A stretch of DNA of 64,000 bases from Pseudomonas sp. PIC25 (GCF_002286785.1 NZ_MUJY01000051.1:1-64000), one strand, 5' to 3'. Positions 50,748 through 59,569 are shown, counted from the first letter of the stretch. A program made the numbers and translations. The notes: generated from the letters alone by a model not told the origin.

Positions 50748-51935
50748 TCATTCCAGGCGCGTGAAGGTGAACTGCTGGTTGTTGCCGTTCAGCCAGTTCC
50801 ACTGGGTAAAGGCCGCGCCATTGTTCAGCGATACCCCGAGTACATCGGCGACCTTGCCGCTGTGGCGGGCGGTCATGCGGTAGTTGCCGTCGCTTTCGGC
50901 CTCGATGAGCCACTGCTGCTGGTTGCCGCGCGAGCACGCCAATTGCTGCAGGCGTGCGCCGTTTGCAGTGCTGGCGCCGGTAACGTCCATGCACTTGCCG
51001 CTGTGCTTGGATTTCACCTCGTAGTAGCCGTCGCCCAGTGCGGTGAGGACCCAGCGCTGGTTGTTGGCCTGGTGGCAGGTCCATTGGATCAGCGCCGCGC
51101 CGTCCGCCGTCGAGGCGCCGCTCACATCGAGGCATTTGCCGCTGTGCTTGGCCTTGATGCTGTAGGTGCCGTTGGCGAGGGCGCCGGTTGCCGGCGTTGC
51201 CTGGGTGACCTTGGTCGGCAGGAAACCGGCGATTTCGTCGCGCACGTTGTTGATGGCCAGCGCGGCATCCGCCTGTTCGGGCTGACCGGCCTCCACGCCG
51301 CAGGGCAAGCCGTTGCAGGTAATCCGAGGGTTGGAAAACTTGGGTACCGAGGGGGCACCGAAGGCGCTCCCGTAAGCCATCACGGTGGCGAACACGCCGT
51401 CGACACCGTATCCCAGAGCGTAATCGTAACGTACCCCACTGGTGTTGCCCTGGCGCCGGGAGTGGTGCAGGCCCATGGTGTGGCCGAGTTCGTGGGCCAT
51501 GGCCTGGGCGCCGCAATCCGGGCCTACCACACTGAACGCCCAGTCCGGATGGATCGCCAGGTAGCCGATGCCGCAGTAGCCGCTCTTGTGCAACTGGCTG
51601 ACGTAGTCCGCGCCCAGTTCGGCGCGCTTCTGCGCCACGGCGCTGTCCGTCCGCACTCTGCCCAGCACATCGCCCATCTCCGTGCCGGGATCGTTGTGGT
51701 TCATGACGCCGACCAGACGCAGTTGCACGTCGACCTGGCTGTTGGCGTAGATGGTGTTGATCTGCTCGACCCAGTTCTGCATGGCGGCCTGGACGTCGCC
51801 ATTGAAATAGGTGTTGCTGTAGTCGTCGTAGGTCACCAGCAGGTCGACCTGGGCGGCCTGGGCCATGGCCAGCGGCAGAAGGGCCAACGCAGTCGTCATG
51901 CCTGCCTGGCATACGAATGAGCGCATCGTTCGCAT
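50748..51935 (-). CDS. Secreted metzincin zinc protease with C-terminal ricin-type lectin domain
   Basis: 395 aa. Signal peptide about 1-28 (..AMAQA). Zinc motif HELGHTMGLHH (148-158), Met-turn VMAYG (Met186). Cys121, 141, 207 and 212 probably form disulfides. Residues 253-395 are a three-repeat ricin B trefoil (HSGKCLDVSGAS, HSGKCMDVTGAS, HSGKVADVLGVS). No propeptide precedes the catalytic domain: the mature part begins right after the signal, and the upstream gene may supply it. Start could also be Met4 (51926). Likely type II secreted. Confidence 0.9.
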   Translation of the reverse strand: MRTMRSFVCQAGMTTALALLPLAMAQAAQVDLLVTYDDYSNTYFNGDVQAAMQNWVEQINTIYANSQVDVQLRLVGVMNHNDPGTEMGDVLGRVRTDSAVAQKRAELGADYVSQLHKSGYCGIGYLAIHPDWAFSVVGPDCGAQAMAHELGHTMGLHHSRRQGNTSGVRYDYALGYGVDGVFATVMAYGSAFGAPSVPKFSNPRITCNGLPCGVEAGQPEQADAALAINNVRDEIAGFLPTKVTQATPATGALANGTYSIKAKHSGKCLDVSGASTADGAALIQWTCHQANNQRWVLTALGDGYYEVKSKHSGKCMDVTGASTANGARLQQLACSRGNQQQWLIEAESDGNYRMTARHSGKVADVLGVSLNNGAAFTQWNWLNGNNQQFTFTRLE

Positions 51936-51971
51936 CGTGGTTATGTTCCTGAGTGTTTGTGGAGGCCGGGC

Positions 51972-52772
51972 TCAGTGCCCGGCGGGATGGTCATCGGTGG
52001 CCGCGCCGCCCTGGCCGGACGGAACCTCGATGTGTTTGTCTCCTCCCTTGAACAGGGTGGCGCTGGTCGCGATCCAGCCCTGGTTGCCGTGGGCCTGCAG
52101 GGCATAGAGCCCCTGGGGGGTGGTGATGCCGCCGACGATCAGCCCGTTGCCTCGGGTGATCGTCACTTGGTTGTCCTGGGACAGTTCCTCGATGTGGCCG
52201 GACCAGGTCATGCTCTGGCCATCCGTCGACCGCACGTGGTCGATGACGACGTCGTAGGTCTGGTTGGCCTGGGCGATTGGCACTTCCAGGTGATCGCCGG
52301 GAACCAGGGACTCGATCTTGAGCGGGTCGATGCTGATGAATTCGCGGCCGTCACTGCGTTGTTCCGCCGTGAGCGGCAGTTGGTCGGGCGAGCCCTCCAG
52401 GGGTTTCCAGGCGGCTTTTTCCTGCAGGGCCGTCCAGAGTTTTTTCGGGTCCACGGCCTGGCCGTCGCGCCGTGCCAACACTTCCTGCAGGCGGTCGCCG
52501 AAGGTGGCGTAGTAGGGGTTGGGGTCGGGCTGCATGAGCAGTTGCAGCGTTTTTTCGTCGTCCTGCTTCGGTTTACCGGTTTGCGCCGCGGCAGTGTCGG
52601 CCGGGCCCGGTGCGGGTTTGCCCGGTTGGGTCGAAGCGGTAGGGGCGTCGGCTTTCACCGAGGCAGCCTGGTGATTGGTGGCCTGGGTGCCGGAGGCCAG
52701 TAGCCAGCCGATGGACGCGACCGTGCAGAGTATGGCGGCGCAGGCGAGCGCCGCCTTGTGGTGTAGTGGCAT
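51972..52772 (-). CDS. Membrane-anchored partner of the metalloprotease (propeptide/chaperone-like)
   Basis: 266 aa. N-terminal membrane helix (about 7-27), Pro/Ala/Thr linker to about 70, then a folded domain: DGREFISIDP, VIDHVRSTDGQSMTWSGHIEEL, RGNGLIVGGITTPQGLYALQAHGNQGWIATSA. This beta-rich block reads like the N-terminal propeptide domain seen in many secreted metalloproteases. Encoded 36 bp upstream of a protease that lacks a propeptide, it could be a trans-acting chaperone or inhibitor, comparable to CpaB (for CpaA in Acinetobacter) or Lif foldases. Function inferred from layout. Confidence 0.72.
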   Translation of the reverse strand: MPLHHKAALACAAILCTVASIGWLLASGTQATNHQAASVKADAPTASTQPGKPAPGPADTAAAQTGKPKQDDEKTLQLLMQPDPNPYYATFGDRLQEVLARRDGQAVDPKKLWTALQEKAAWKPLEGSPDQLPLTAEQRSDGREFISIDPLKIESLVPGDHLEVPIAQANQTYDVVIDHVRSTDGQSMTWSGHIEELSQDNQVTITRGNGLIVGGITTPQGLYALQAHGNQGWIATSATLFKGGDKHIEVPSGQGGAATDDHPAGH

Positions 52773-52978
52773 GGAGTGCTGTCTCGGTTACCGGCGGGGA
52801 AATGCCCGAAACGGAACCTAGCAAGGCGAAACCGGGATCGCAGCGTCACCAGGGCAGGAAATTGTCAAAGCGTGGATGACCTCACTCGGGGTGTGCCACC
52901 TGCTTCGAGTTACCTGCCTGAGCTGGAAATGCGACCTCGGCGAGCGTTCTCCGCCGAGGTCGTTCGGTAGGACACCGA

Positions 52979-53278
52979 TCAAAGGGCGCGGCGATAGCGG
53001 AAGCGACACCCCGAAGGGTCATCCACGATCAGGGTGTCGTCGTCGAGCGAATAGGCGTAGGTGACCACTTCGTCGTTGGCGAGGGACAGCGCGAGGCGTC
53101 CGGGTACATCCGTCGCCCAGGTCCCTCCGTCCCACCAGGTGAAGCCGCCGGCGGGTTCGGTGCTGCCGAAGTAGAGGCCGGTGGGCTCGAAGCGCAGGTG
53201 CGCAGCGTACTTCGCCGCGCAGGCCGCGTCGTCGATCTTCTGCCAGCTTCCCACCAGCCGTGGATCGTGCGCTGTCAT
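52979..53278 (-). CDS. Small conserved protein, lipocalin-like appearance
   Basis: 99 aa, beta-rich with many Trp and Gly residues (LVGSWQKID, GGFTWWDGGTW, YAYSLDDDTLIVDD). No signal peptide. RBS GAGAGGAAC. Lies 36 bp downstream of the 727-aa protease and may be its inhibitor or partner; unrecognised. Confidence 0.68.
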   Translation of the reverse strand: MTAHDPRLVGSWQKIDDAACAAKYAAHLRFEPTGLYFGSTEPAGGFTWWDGGTWATDVPGRLALSLANDEVVTYAYSLDDDTLIVDDPSGCRFRYRRAL

Positions 53279-53314
53279 CGTCCTGTTCCTCTCCGCGTTT
53301 CGCCCGGTGGTCGC

Positions 53315-55498
53315 TCAAGCGCGCAGACGGGGCGTATCGGGTTTGCCGCTGTCGCGCTCGTCGAGGGCATCCAGCGCCCGCCGGTCGGCGACCGGCAGGG
53401 CCATTTTCTTCGCCCTCGCCTTGAGTTGCTTGGACAGTTCTTTCAGCGGTGCGCCGCCCGCATCGGCCTGGCTGGCGGCTTTCGCCAGCTTGCCCAGCTC
53501 ACGGGGGCTCATCACGCAGCCGTCTTCCAGCAGCGCCGCGGCGGCCTTCAGGTCGGCCTTGCGGTTTCTGAAGCGGCGCGCGACCCGCTTGGCTTCGATG
53601 ACTGCGTAATGCGGCCGCAGCACCGGCGAGTCGAGGGCACACTGGATCGCCTTGATGCCCTCGGTGAGGTGATCGCCGCCGATGGCCAGCACCAGATGCG
53701 CATCGGGCGTCGCCAGGATCTGGTGCGCCGCCTCCGCATGCCGGGCATCGACCGCGGCGGTCACCATCACGGTGGCGCTGCCGGCCACGCGGGCGACCAT
53801 GCCTTCCACGTCCCAGTGCACCTCGACCTGGATTTCATGCACGCCCGAAGTGCCGAACAGGGCGCCCTCGGCGCCGCGCAGCAGGGTCATGGAGTCTTCG
53901 ATCCGCTCGCCCGGCTGCAACAGGTTGAAGGCGTGATCCTCCAGGCAATGCACCACGGTGCGGAACGAGCGGGCCGTACCGGCCGGATCGATCACGCTGC
54001 CGCTGACGAACTCGCCTTTCAGGCTGAGGTTGGCCGGGACGCGGATCGCCCGGTCGCCACGGTTCACCAGGGCGATATCCACCCGCACCGGCGCGCCCAG
54101 CGGCAGCTCGGCGAGCAGCGGTTTCACTTCCAGTGCCAGGCCTTCCACGTCGATTTCCAGGTCGGTGGGGGTGATCAGCGGCGTGTTCATCGAGGCGCCG
54201 CTGAAAGCCACCGAGCCGGGACGCACGAAGGGATCGGGGTAGTGGCGCAATTGCTTGAGGTTGTCCGGGTGGAACGACCACTGGATGTTGCTGGGAAATG
54301 GCGTACCGGGAGTGCCGGCGGCGGCGATCACGTCACTGGTGCACATGAAGCCGAGGTCGGCGAAGTTGTGGTACAGGCCCATGGCATGGCCGATCTCATG
54401 CACGGCGGTGCGGAAGTAGGGCGCGTCGGCGGTGCCGAAGCGTTGGCCGCTGACCGTGCCCCAGCCGGCATCGATGATCCAGTGCGAGGCGATGCCGATG
54501 CCTTCGCGCGGCACGTTGTTGGAGTCGGTGCCGCCGTTGTCGTACATGATCCCGCGCGGGGTCGAGTCGATGTTCTTCACCGCCAGCACGTGGTAGCGCC
54601 ATTCCGCATCGAGGTTGGCGGCCGCGCGGCGGGCAAGCATGGAGGCGTGCATCTCGGTATTGGACCAGGAGGCGCCGCTGGCTTCGGCGACATCGACGTC
54701 GCTGAGGTGCAGGTTCACTTGCCAGCCGACTTCGTCCATCACCGTCTGCCAGGTGTGGCCGACGCCGCTGGCGAGCGGCCGCTCCGAGCCGCTCACGGTG
54801 TCGATCTCGACCGTGCAGCGGCGGTAGTAGGTGGACAGCCAGCCCATGGTCAGGCGGCCGACGACCGTGTTGGACGCATTCCTGACATCGCCTTCGGCGT
54901 AGTCGGCAGGGGACGGGTAGCCCGCCGGACCGCTCATGCGCACCATCTGCGCGGTCAGCGTGGTTTCGTTCACCCAAGTGTTCGGCGCCGTGAAGCGCCA
55001 CAGCTCGAAGCCGAGGGTGAAGGTATTGCCGAAGTAGAAGTACTCCGGCAGGGCGGTCACCCGCACGTAATAGCGGTAGCGCGAGCGTGCCAGGATCGGG
55101 ATGCCGTTGGCCGGGTTAGGACCGCCCAGGAGGATGGGCTTCCACGACAGTTCGGGCACTAGCGTCGGCTTGCCCGGTTGGGCGGGCAGGGGCGCGCTGA
55201 GGTTGAGCGGCAGGTAGATCACGGGCCGTTGGTAGAGGTCGCCGCTGACGGTACGGCCGCCGCTATGGCTTTCCACCCGCAGGGTACCGTCGTAGGACAC
55301 CAGCGGCGCACCCGTGGGCTTGTAGTTCAGCAACCAGCAGCCGGCGCGCAGGGAATGGATCGGGGGAAACACGATCGATCCCAGCGACGCGGTCGCGATC
55401 GATGGGTCCAGCGCCGCGGTGGGCGCATCGGCGCGGGTCGGCGAGGTCAGCAGATCGGGGAGGGGCGGGAACGTCGTGGTTCGGGAATGGCTGGACAT
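53315..55498 (-). CDS. Large metzincin-type protein without classical signal peptide
   Basis: 727 aa. Zinc motif HEIGHAMGLYH (367-377) within AVHEIGHAMGLYHNF. The N-terminal 360 residues are beta-rich with no signal peptide or transmembrane segment. A beta-sandwich-like region (about 440-600: VKPLLAELPLGAPVRVDIALVNRGDRAIRVP) follows the catalytic core, and the C-terminus (600-727) is Ala/Arg/Lys-rich helical. Could be exported by a non-Sec route, released with R-bodies or by lysis, or be intracellular. RBS AGGAG. First gene of the minus-strand block. Confidence 0.78.
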   Translation of the reverse strand: MSSHSRTTTFPPLPDLLTSPTRADAPTAALDPSIATASLGSIVFPPIHSLRAGCWLLNYKPTGAPLVSYDGTLRVESHSGGRTVSGDLYQRPVIYLPLNLSAPLPAQPGKPTLVPELSWKPILLGGPNPANGIPILARSRYRYYVRVTALPEYFYFGNTFTLGFELWRFTAPNTWVNETTLTAQMVRMSGPAGYPSPADYAEGDVRNASNTVVGRLTMGWLSTYYRRCTVEIDTVSGSERPLASGVGHTWQTVMDEVGWQVNLHLSDVDVAEASGASWSNTEMHASMLARRAAANLDAEWRYHVLAVKNIDSTPRGIMYDNGGTDSNNVPREGIGIASHWIIDAGWGTVSGQRFGTADAPYFRTAVHEIGHAMGLYHNFADLGFMCTSDVIAAAGTPGTPFPSNIQWSFHPDNLKQLRHYPDPFVRPGSVAFSGASMNTPLITPTDLEIDVEGLALEVKPLLAELPLGAPVRVDIALVNRGDRAIRVPANLSLKGEFVSGSVIDPAGTARSFRTVVHCLEDHAFNLLQPGERIEDSMTLLRGAEGALFGTSGVHEIQVEVHWDVEGMVARVAGSATVMVTAAVDARHAEAAHQILATPDAHLVLAIGGDHLTEGIKAIQCALDSPVLRPHYAVIEAKRVARRFRNRKADLKAAAALLEDGCVMSPRELGKLAKAASQADAGGAPLKELSKQLKARAKKMALPVADRRALDALDERDSGKPDTPRLRA

Positions 55499-55803
55499 CG
55501 TTGAACACTCCTATTCAACAAGAGGGCCTACCTGCCCGTAATGCCAACCACCACGACGCGAGCGAACTGCATGAACCGGTACGGCCCCCCTGGGTTGAGG
55601 GATCCCTTTCGGTTGATGTCATGCTCAATGCGCATGGCGTGGAAAAGTATGGAAGCGTCCCGGTGAAAGTCAAAACGCCACGACGGCGAGGCGCCGAACG
55701 GTAGGGCAGTGTTCGTGTGCCTTTGCAGAGCCCGACGTCCTCGACGGCTGCCTTTATATGAGGAAGCCCCACCGATGATTGTCGGTGGGGCCTTTTTTCG
55801 CCC
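55499..55803. other. Intergenic region between the protease block and fliC
   Basis: No coding frame with family signal. It carries an isolated strong plus-strand terminator (separate entry) that is not preceded by any plus-strand gene, so it may end an unannotated small RNA or be a remnant of a gene displaced by the accessory block. Confidence 0.5.
55766..55798 (+). terminator. Strong orphan rho-independent terminator
   Basis: Ten-pair stem GCCCCACCGA/TCGGTGGGGC with loop TGATTG, followed by C then six T. It points toward fliC and lies only 6 bp upstream of the first fliC sigma-28 promoter, so it insulates fliC from upstream transcription. Confidence 0.88.
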
Positions 55804-55830
55804 TCAAGTCTTTCCGGGTGATGCCGATAA
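55804..55830 (+). promoter_or_regulatory. Sigma-28 (FliA) promoter P1 of fliC
   Basis: TCAAGTCT-N11-GCCGATAA against the consensus TAAAGTTT-N11-GCCGATAA: perfect -10 and spacing. About 198 bp upstream of the fliC ATG. Confidence 0.85.
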
Positions 55831-55905
55831 GCCATACGAACCCGCCAAGTCCCGCGTCAAACACGGCCTCTGGCGGTAGTTGGAAAAAAATTGAGGGAAG
55901 GGCCC

Positions 55906-55932
55906 TAAAGGAATTTCCGCAAGGGCCGATAC
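55906..55932 (+). promoter_or_regulatory. Sigma-28 (FliA) promoter P2 of fliC
   Basis: TAAAGGAA-N11-GCCGATAC, a second consensus-quality FliA site 102 bp downstream of P1 and about 95 bp upstream of the ATG. Confidence 0.82.
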
Positions 55933-56027
55933 AAAGAACGAATGCGAACTCAACGGTTGCCTGAGCATTGCAGGCCAGAGTCGCAAGCCCAGGCAAACGA
56001 AGTAAGGTCCTACGGAGGACAACCATC

Positions 56028-57218
56028 ATGGCTTTGACCGTCAACACTAACGTTGCATCGCTGAACACCCAGCGCAACCTGAACACCTCTTCCAAGGCTC
56101 TGGATGTGTCCCTGCAGCGCCTGTCCACCGGTTCGCGCATCAACAGCGCCAAGGACGACGCCGCCGGCCTGCAAATCGCCAACCGCCTGACCAGCCAGGT
56201 CAACGGCCTGAACATCGCCGTCAAGAACTCCAACGACGGCATCTCCATGGCCCAGACCGCTGAAGGTGCCCTGCAGCAGTCCACCTCCATCCTGCAGCGT
56301 ATGCGCGATCTGGCCCTGCAATCGGCCAACGGCTCCAACAGCTCCGAAGAACGCAAGGCACTGAACTCCGAAGTGACCGAGCTGAAGAAGGAACTGGACC
56401 GTATCGCCAACACCACCTCCTTCGGTGGCAAGAAACTGCTCGACGGTACCTTCGGCACCACCACCTTCCAGGTCGGTAGCGCCGCGAACGAAACCATCAG
56501 CGTCAAGATCGACGAGATGAGCACCGAATCGATGGAGGCTACCTTCTCCTCCGGCAGCATCGCCGCGAGCGACGTTGCTGCGGGTGCGGCCAACGCATCG
56601 GGTGCCATCGCCATCTCCGTGACCATGGCCAACGGCACTGCCAAGACCTTCAGCGCCACCTTCGCCAGCGGCGCCACCCAGGCCGAGCAGGTCCAGGCCC
56701 TGGCCACCGTGATCAACGACGCCAACATCGGCATCGGTGCCTTCGTCAACGACTCCGGCGACATCGATCTGGTGACCGCTCTGGGTTCGGGCAGCTCTGC
56801 CGGTGAGATCGAGAGCTTCTCCTTCGGTTCCGGTGCTTCCGTGGCCGATGCCGAGACCGCTGCGACCACCACCGCTGTCAGCCTGGCCGACGTCACCGAC
56901 GACAACCTGGTTGCCGACGTGGACATCACCGACGTCATCGGTTCGCAGAAGGCGGTGATCATCATCGACCAGGCGATCCAGAAGATCGATGCGCAGCGCG
57001 CCGACCTCGGTGCGGTCCAGAACCGCTTCGAGAACACCATCGGCAACCTGCAGAACATCGGTGAGAACGTGTCGGCCGCACGCAGCCGGATTCAGGACAC
57101 CGACTTCGCTGCCGAAACTGCTAATCTGACCAAGAACCAGATTCTGCAGCAGGCCGGTACCTCGATCCTGGCCCAGGCCAACCAGCTGCCGCAAGCAGTG
57201 CTCAGCCTGCTGGGCTAA
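56028..57218 (+). CDS. fliC: Flagellin FliC
   Basis: 396 aa, similar in length to the short (a-type) P. aeruginosa flagellin. Conserved D0/D1 ends: [36 protein letters not shown] at the start and [40 protein letters not shown] at the end. The centre (about 175-310) is Ala/Gly/Ser/Thr-rich and short. Polymerises into the filament outside the cell. Start at 56028 has CGGAGGAC upstream. Two FliA promoters precede it; a terminator-like hairpin follows. No glycosylation genes are seen in the window. Confidence 0.97.
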   Translation: MALTVNTNVASLNTQRNLNTSSKALDVSLQRLSTGSRINSAKDDAAGLQIANRLTSQVNGLNIAVKNSNDGISMAQTAEGALQQSTSILQRMRDLALQSANGSNSSEERKALNSEVTELKKELDRIANTTSFGGKKLLDGTFGTTTFQVGSAANETISVKIDEMSTESMEATFSSGSIAASDVAAGAANASGAIAISVTMANGTAKTFSATFASGATQAEQVQALATVINDANIGIGAFVNDSGDIDLVTALGSGSSAGEIESFSFGSGASVADAETAATTTAVSLADVTDDNLVADVDITDVIGSQKAVIIIDQAIQKIDAQRADLGAVQNRFENTIGNLQNIGENVSAARSRIQDTDFAAETANLTKNQILQQAGTSILAQANQLPQAVLSLLG

Positions 57219-57240
57219 TCGGCAAAACGGCGCCAACCGA

Positions 57241-57269
57241 TGGGAGGAAGGGGGTAACCCTTCCTCCCA
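57241..57269 (+). terminator. Hairpin after fliC
   Basis: TGGGAGGAAGG pairs with CCTTCCTCCCA (11-12 bp stem, short loop), 23 bp after the fliC stop. U-tract is weak (ttgcctcg), so it may attenuate read-through into flaG rather than stop it fully. It could also stabilise fliC mRNA. Confidence 0.65.
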
Positions 57270-57293
57270 TTGCCTCGTTGTGAGGGGAAAAAG

Positions 57294-57680
57294 ATGGACA
57301 TCAGCTCGATAAACGATTGGTCTGTGCCGCGCAGCACCCAGCCCACCGTCTCCAGCAGCGCTCGGGAAGCGGCCTCCAAGCCAGCCGAGCCGACCGCCGC
57401 CGCCAGCGCCGAGGCCTCCGAGGCCGAGCGCTCCAGCAACGTCGCCGCCGGTGTGAGCCGCGACCAACTGGAAGAAGCGGTGAGCAGCATCCAGGAGTTC
57501 GTGCAGTCGGTCCGACGCGATATCAATTTCTCCCTCGACGATGGCAGCGGCCGTATCGTCGTCAAGGTCACCGACGCCGCATCCGGCGACGTGATCCGAC
57601 AGATTCCTTCCGAAGAGGCGCTCAAGCTCGCGGAAAGCCTTTCGGAAATGCGCAGCCTGTTGTTCAAGACCCAGGTCTGA
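57294..57680 (+). CDS. flaG: FlaG protein
   Basis: 128 aa from the ATG at 57294 (RBS GAGGGGAAAA). N-terminal half Ser/Ala/Pro-rich and probably disordered. The FlaG domain at the C-terminus has DQLEEAVSSIQEFVQSVRRDINFSLDD, VVKVTDAASGDVIRQIPSEEALKLAESL. Modulates flagellar filament length. Between fliC and fliD as in other Pseudomonas. Confidence 0.92.
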   Translation: MDISSINDWSVPRSTQPTVSSSAREAASKPAEPTAAASAEASEAERSSNVAAGVSRDQLEEAVSSIQEFVQSVRRDINFSLDDGSGRIVVKVTDAASGDVIRQIPSEEALKLAESLSEMRSLLFKTQV

Positions 57681-57683
57681 ATC

Positions 57684-57699
57684 GGCACGCTTCTTGATT
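57684..57699 (+). promoter_or_regulatory. Sigma-54-like -24/-12 element before fliD
   Basis: CGGCACG-N4-TTGA: the -24 GG and spacing match TGGCACG-N4-TTGC but the -12 C is A. Possible RpoN/FleQ promoter for fliD; weak at the -12 position. Confidence 0.4.
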
Positions 57700-57751
57700 G
57701 GTTTGGCCTATTGCGACGGGTAACCGTCGACTCTTTGACGAGGCACAGGAT

Positions 57752-59131
57752 ATGGCTGGCATCACGGGTTTGGGTTCTGGAATCGATATCGACTCCATCG
57801 TTTCTGCGCTGACGGCGGCCGAGAAGGCGCCGAAGGAAGCGCAGCTCAAGCGTCTCGAATCTCAGACGACCGCCAAGATCTCCGCCCTGGGGACGCTCAA
57901 GAGTGCGGTCAGCGACTTCCAGAGCGCCATCAAGGGGCTGAACGATCTCAGCCTGTTCGATACCCGCAAGGCAACCTCTTCCGATACCGCGCGACTCACC
58001 GCGACGGTCGGCAAGACCGCCCTTGCCGGTAAATACAGCATCGAAGTCACCCAACTGGCGTCGGCGAGCAAGATCGCATCCGGCGCAGTGAGCGGCGACT
58101 CCACCTCTACGTTCGCCGCTGGCGGTACCCTGACCATCGGCCGCGGCAGCTCCAGTTTCGACGTGAACATCGCCGATGGCGCCAGCCTCAAGGACGTTCG
58201 CGACGCGATCAACACGCAGCTCAAGGACCAGGGCATCAGCGCCAACATCGTCACCGATCCGGTGGCCAACACCTCCCGGCTGGTGCTGTCGTCGAACAAG
58301 ACCGGTGCCGGCAACGACCTGACCATGAGCGTTGCCGACGCGGGTAGCGATCTCCAGTCCCTGGTCACCAACATGCCGGCGGCGTTGAGCACCGCAGCCA
58401 ACGCCAAGTTCAAGATCGACGGCCTGGAGATCGAAAGCGAGAAGAACTCCGTCAGCGGTGTCATCGAGGGCGTGACCCTCGATCTGCTGCAAGCGGAGAC
58501 CGGCAAGACCGTCACCCTGACCGTCGGCGAAAATACTTCGGCGGTGAAGGAAAACCTGAAGAAATTCGTCGACGCCTACAACAAGCTGATGTCCACCACC
58601 AAGACGCTGACCAGCGTGGTGTCGGTGGGCGAAGGCAAGGAGCCGGTCACCGGCAACCTGGTCGGCGACGCCACGGTGCGCAGCCTGGTCAGCGGCGTGC
58701 GCAGCGAGTTGACCAATCCCATGGGGAGCGGCGACCTGCGTGTGCTGGCCGATCTCGGCATCACCACGCAGAAGGACGGCACGCTGAAGATCGACGACAC
58801 CAAGCTCGGCGAAGTGCTGGACAGCAACTATGACGCGGTCGGCAGCTTCCTTACCGGCGACAATGGCCTGATGGCCCGTCTGAACAAAAAGGTCGATGGT
58901 TATACCAAGACCGGCGGCGTGCTGGAGCAGCGGGTCAGTGGGCTGCAGCAGACGCTGAATAGCGTCGACGACCAGAAGGCTGACCTGGAGCTCCGCATCG
59001 CCAAGATTCAGGAGCGCCTCTACACGCAATACAACGCGATGGATTCCCTGGTCGGCCAGTTGAAGCGGACCAGCGACTGGATGTCCGGTGCGTTCTCCAA
59101 TCTCCCCGGCGTCGTCAAGAAGAGCAGCTGA
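57752..59131 (+). CDS. fliD: Flagellar filament cap protein FliD
   Basis: 459 aa from the ATG at 57752. Starts [27 protein letters not shown] (FliD_N) and carries [20 protein letters not shown], with FliD_C at about 240-440 ending [21 protein letters not shown]. Caps the growing filament and helps flagellin fold; in P. aeruginosa also an adhesin to mucin. Tight spacing with fliS downstream (2 bp). Confidence 0.95.
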   Translation: MAGITGLGSGIDIDSIVSALTAAEKAPKEAQLKRLESQTTAKISALGTLKSAVSDFQSAIKGLNDLSLFDTRKATSSDTARLTATVGKTALAGKYSIEVTQLASASKIASGAVSGDSTSTFAAGGTLTIGRGSSSFDVNIADGASLKDVRDAINTQLKDQGISANIVTDPVANTSRLVLSSNKTGAGNDLTMSVADAGSDLQSLVTNMPAALSTAANAKFKIDGLEIESEKNSVSGVIEGVTLDLLQAETGKTVTLTVGENTSAVKENLKKFVDAYNKLMSTTKTLTSVVSVGEGKEPVTGNLVGDATVRSLVSGVRSELTNPMGSGDLRVLADLGITTQKDGTLKIDDTKLGEVLDSNYDAVGSFLTGDNGLMARLNKKVDGYTKTGGVLEQRVSGLQQTLNSVDDQKADLELRIAKIQERLYTQYNAMDSLVGQLKRTSDWMSGAFSNLPGVVKKSS

Positions 59132-59133
59132 CC

Positions 59134-59535
59134 ATGAGTTCTATCGATACCTACAAGCAGGTCAAGACCAGCCTCGAAGTGTCTCCTTACCAGGCGGTGC
59201 AGATGCTCCTGGCCGGCGCCTTGGAGCGCATCTCCCTGGCACGCCTCGCTCAGGCGCAAGGCAATCGCGAGACGCGCGGCGTGGCGGTCGGTTCCACCAT
59301 CAGCATCCTCGGCGTGCTCCAGGCGAGCCTGGACAAGCAGCTCGGCGGCCAGATCGCCGAGAACCTCGACGCACTGTACGACTACATGACCCGGCGCCTG
59401 GCCGGCGTCGCCCTTGAGGACACGCCACGCAGTCTCGACGAGGTGGAAGCGCTGTTGTTGGAAATCAAGGAGGCATGGGATGCCATCGGCGAGCATGAAG
59501 AGGTCAAGGCGACGAATTTGCCTTCGGGGGCATAA
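59134..59535 (+). CDS. fliS: FliS-family flagellin export chaperone, divergent copy
   Basis: 133 aa helical bundle. FliS-like pattern [38 protein letters not shown] and SIDTYKQVK, but the usual 'DPHRLIQMLFEG' reads [12 protein letters not shown], a divergent flagellin-binding region. Two base pairs after fliD. A canonical FliS paralogue follows, so this copy may serve a different client. Confidence 0.88.
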   Translation: MSSIDTYKQVKTSLEVSPYQAVQMLLAGALERISLARLAQAQGNRETRGVAVGSTISILGVLQASLDKQLGGQIAENLDALYDYMTRRLAGVALEDTPRSLDEVEALLLEIKEAWDAIGEHEEVKATNLPSGA

Positions 59536-59559
59536 AGTTTTTCCGCCGTTCACCGATAC
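59533..59559 (+). promoter_or_regulatory. Sigma-28 promoter for the second fliS, starting at the first fliS stop codon
   Basis: TAAAGTTT-N11-ACCGATAC: perfect -35, 11-bp spacer, 6 of 8 at -10. The TAA of the -35 is the stop codon of the first fliS. Overlaps the dyad GATACCT-T-AGGTATC at 59555-59569. Confidence 0.6.
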
Positions 59560-59569
59560 CTTAGGTATC
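59555..59569. promoter_or_regulatory. 15-bp palindrome GATACCT-T-AGGTATC
   Basis: Perfect 7-bp arms round a single T, in the short gap between the fliS copies and overlapping the -10 of the candidate FliA promoter, so a bound repressor would block it. Confidence 0.5.

Noticed and set aside
53198-55162. 654-aa plus-strand frame opposite the 727-aa protease
   Set aside because: Antisense of a high-GC gene with His/Gly/Arg-rich composition; the protease frame carries HEIGHAMGLYH and a good ribosome site.
57215-59029. 604-aa minus-strand frame opposite flaG-fliD
   Set aside because: Antisense shadow over well-identified flagellar genes.
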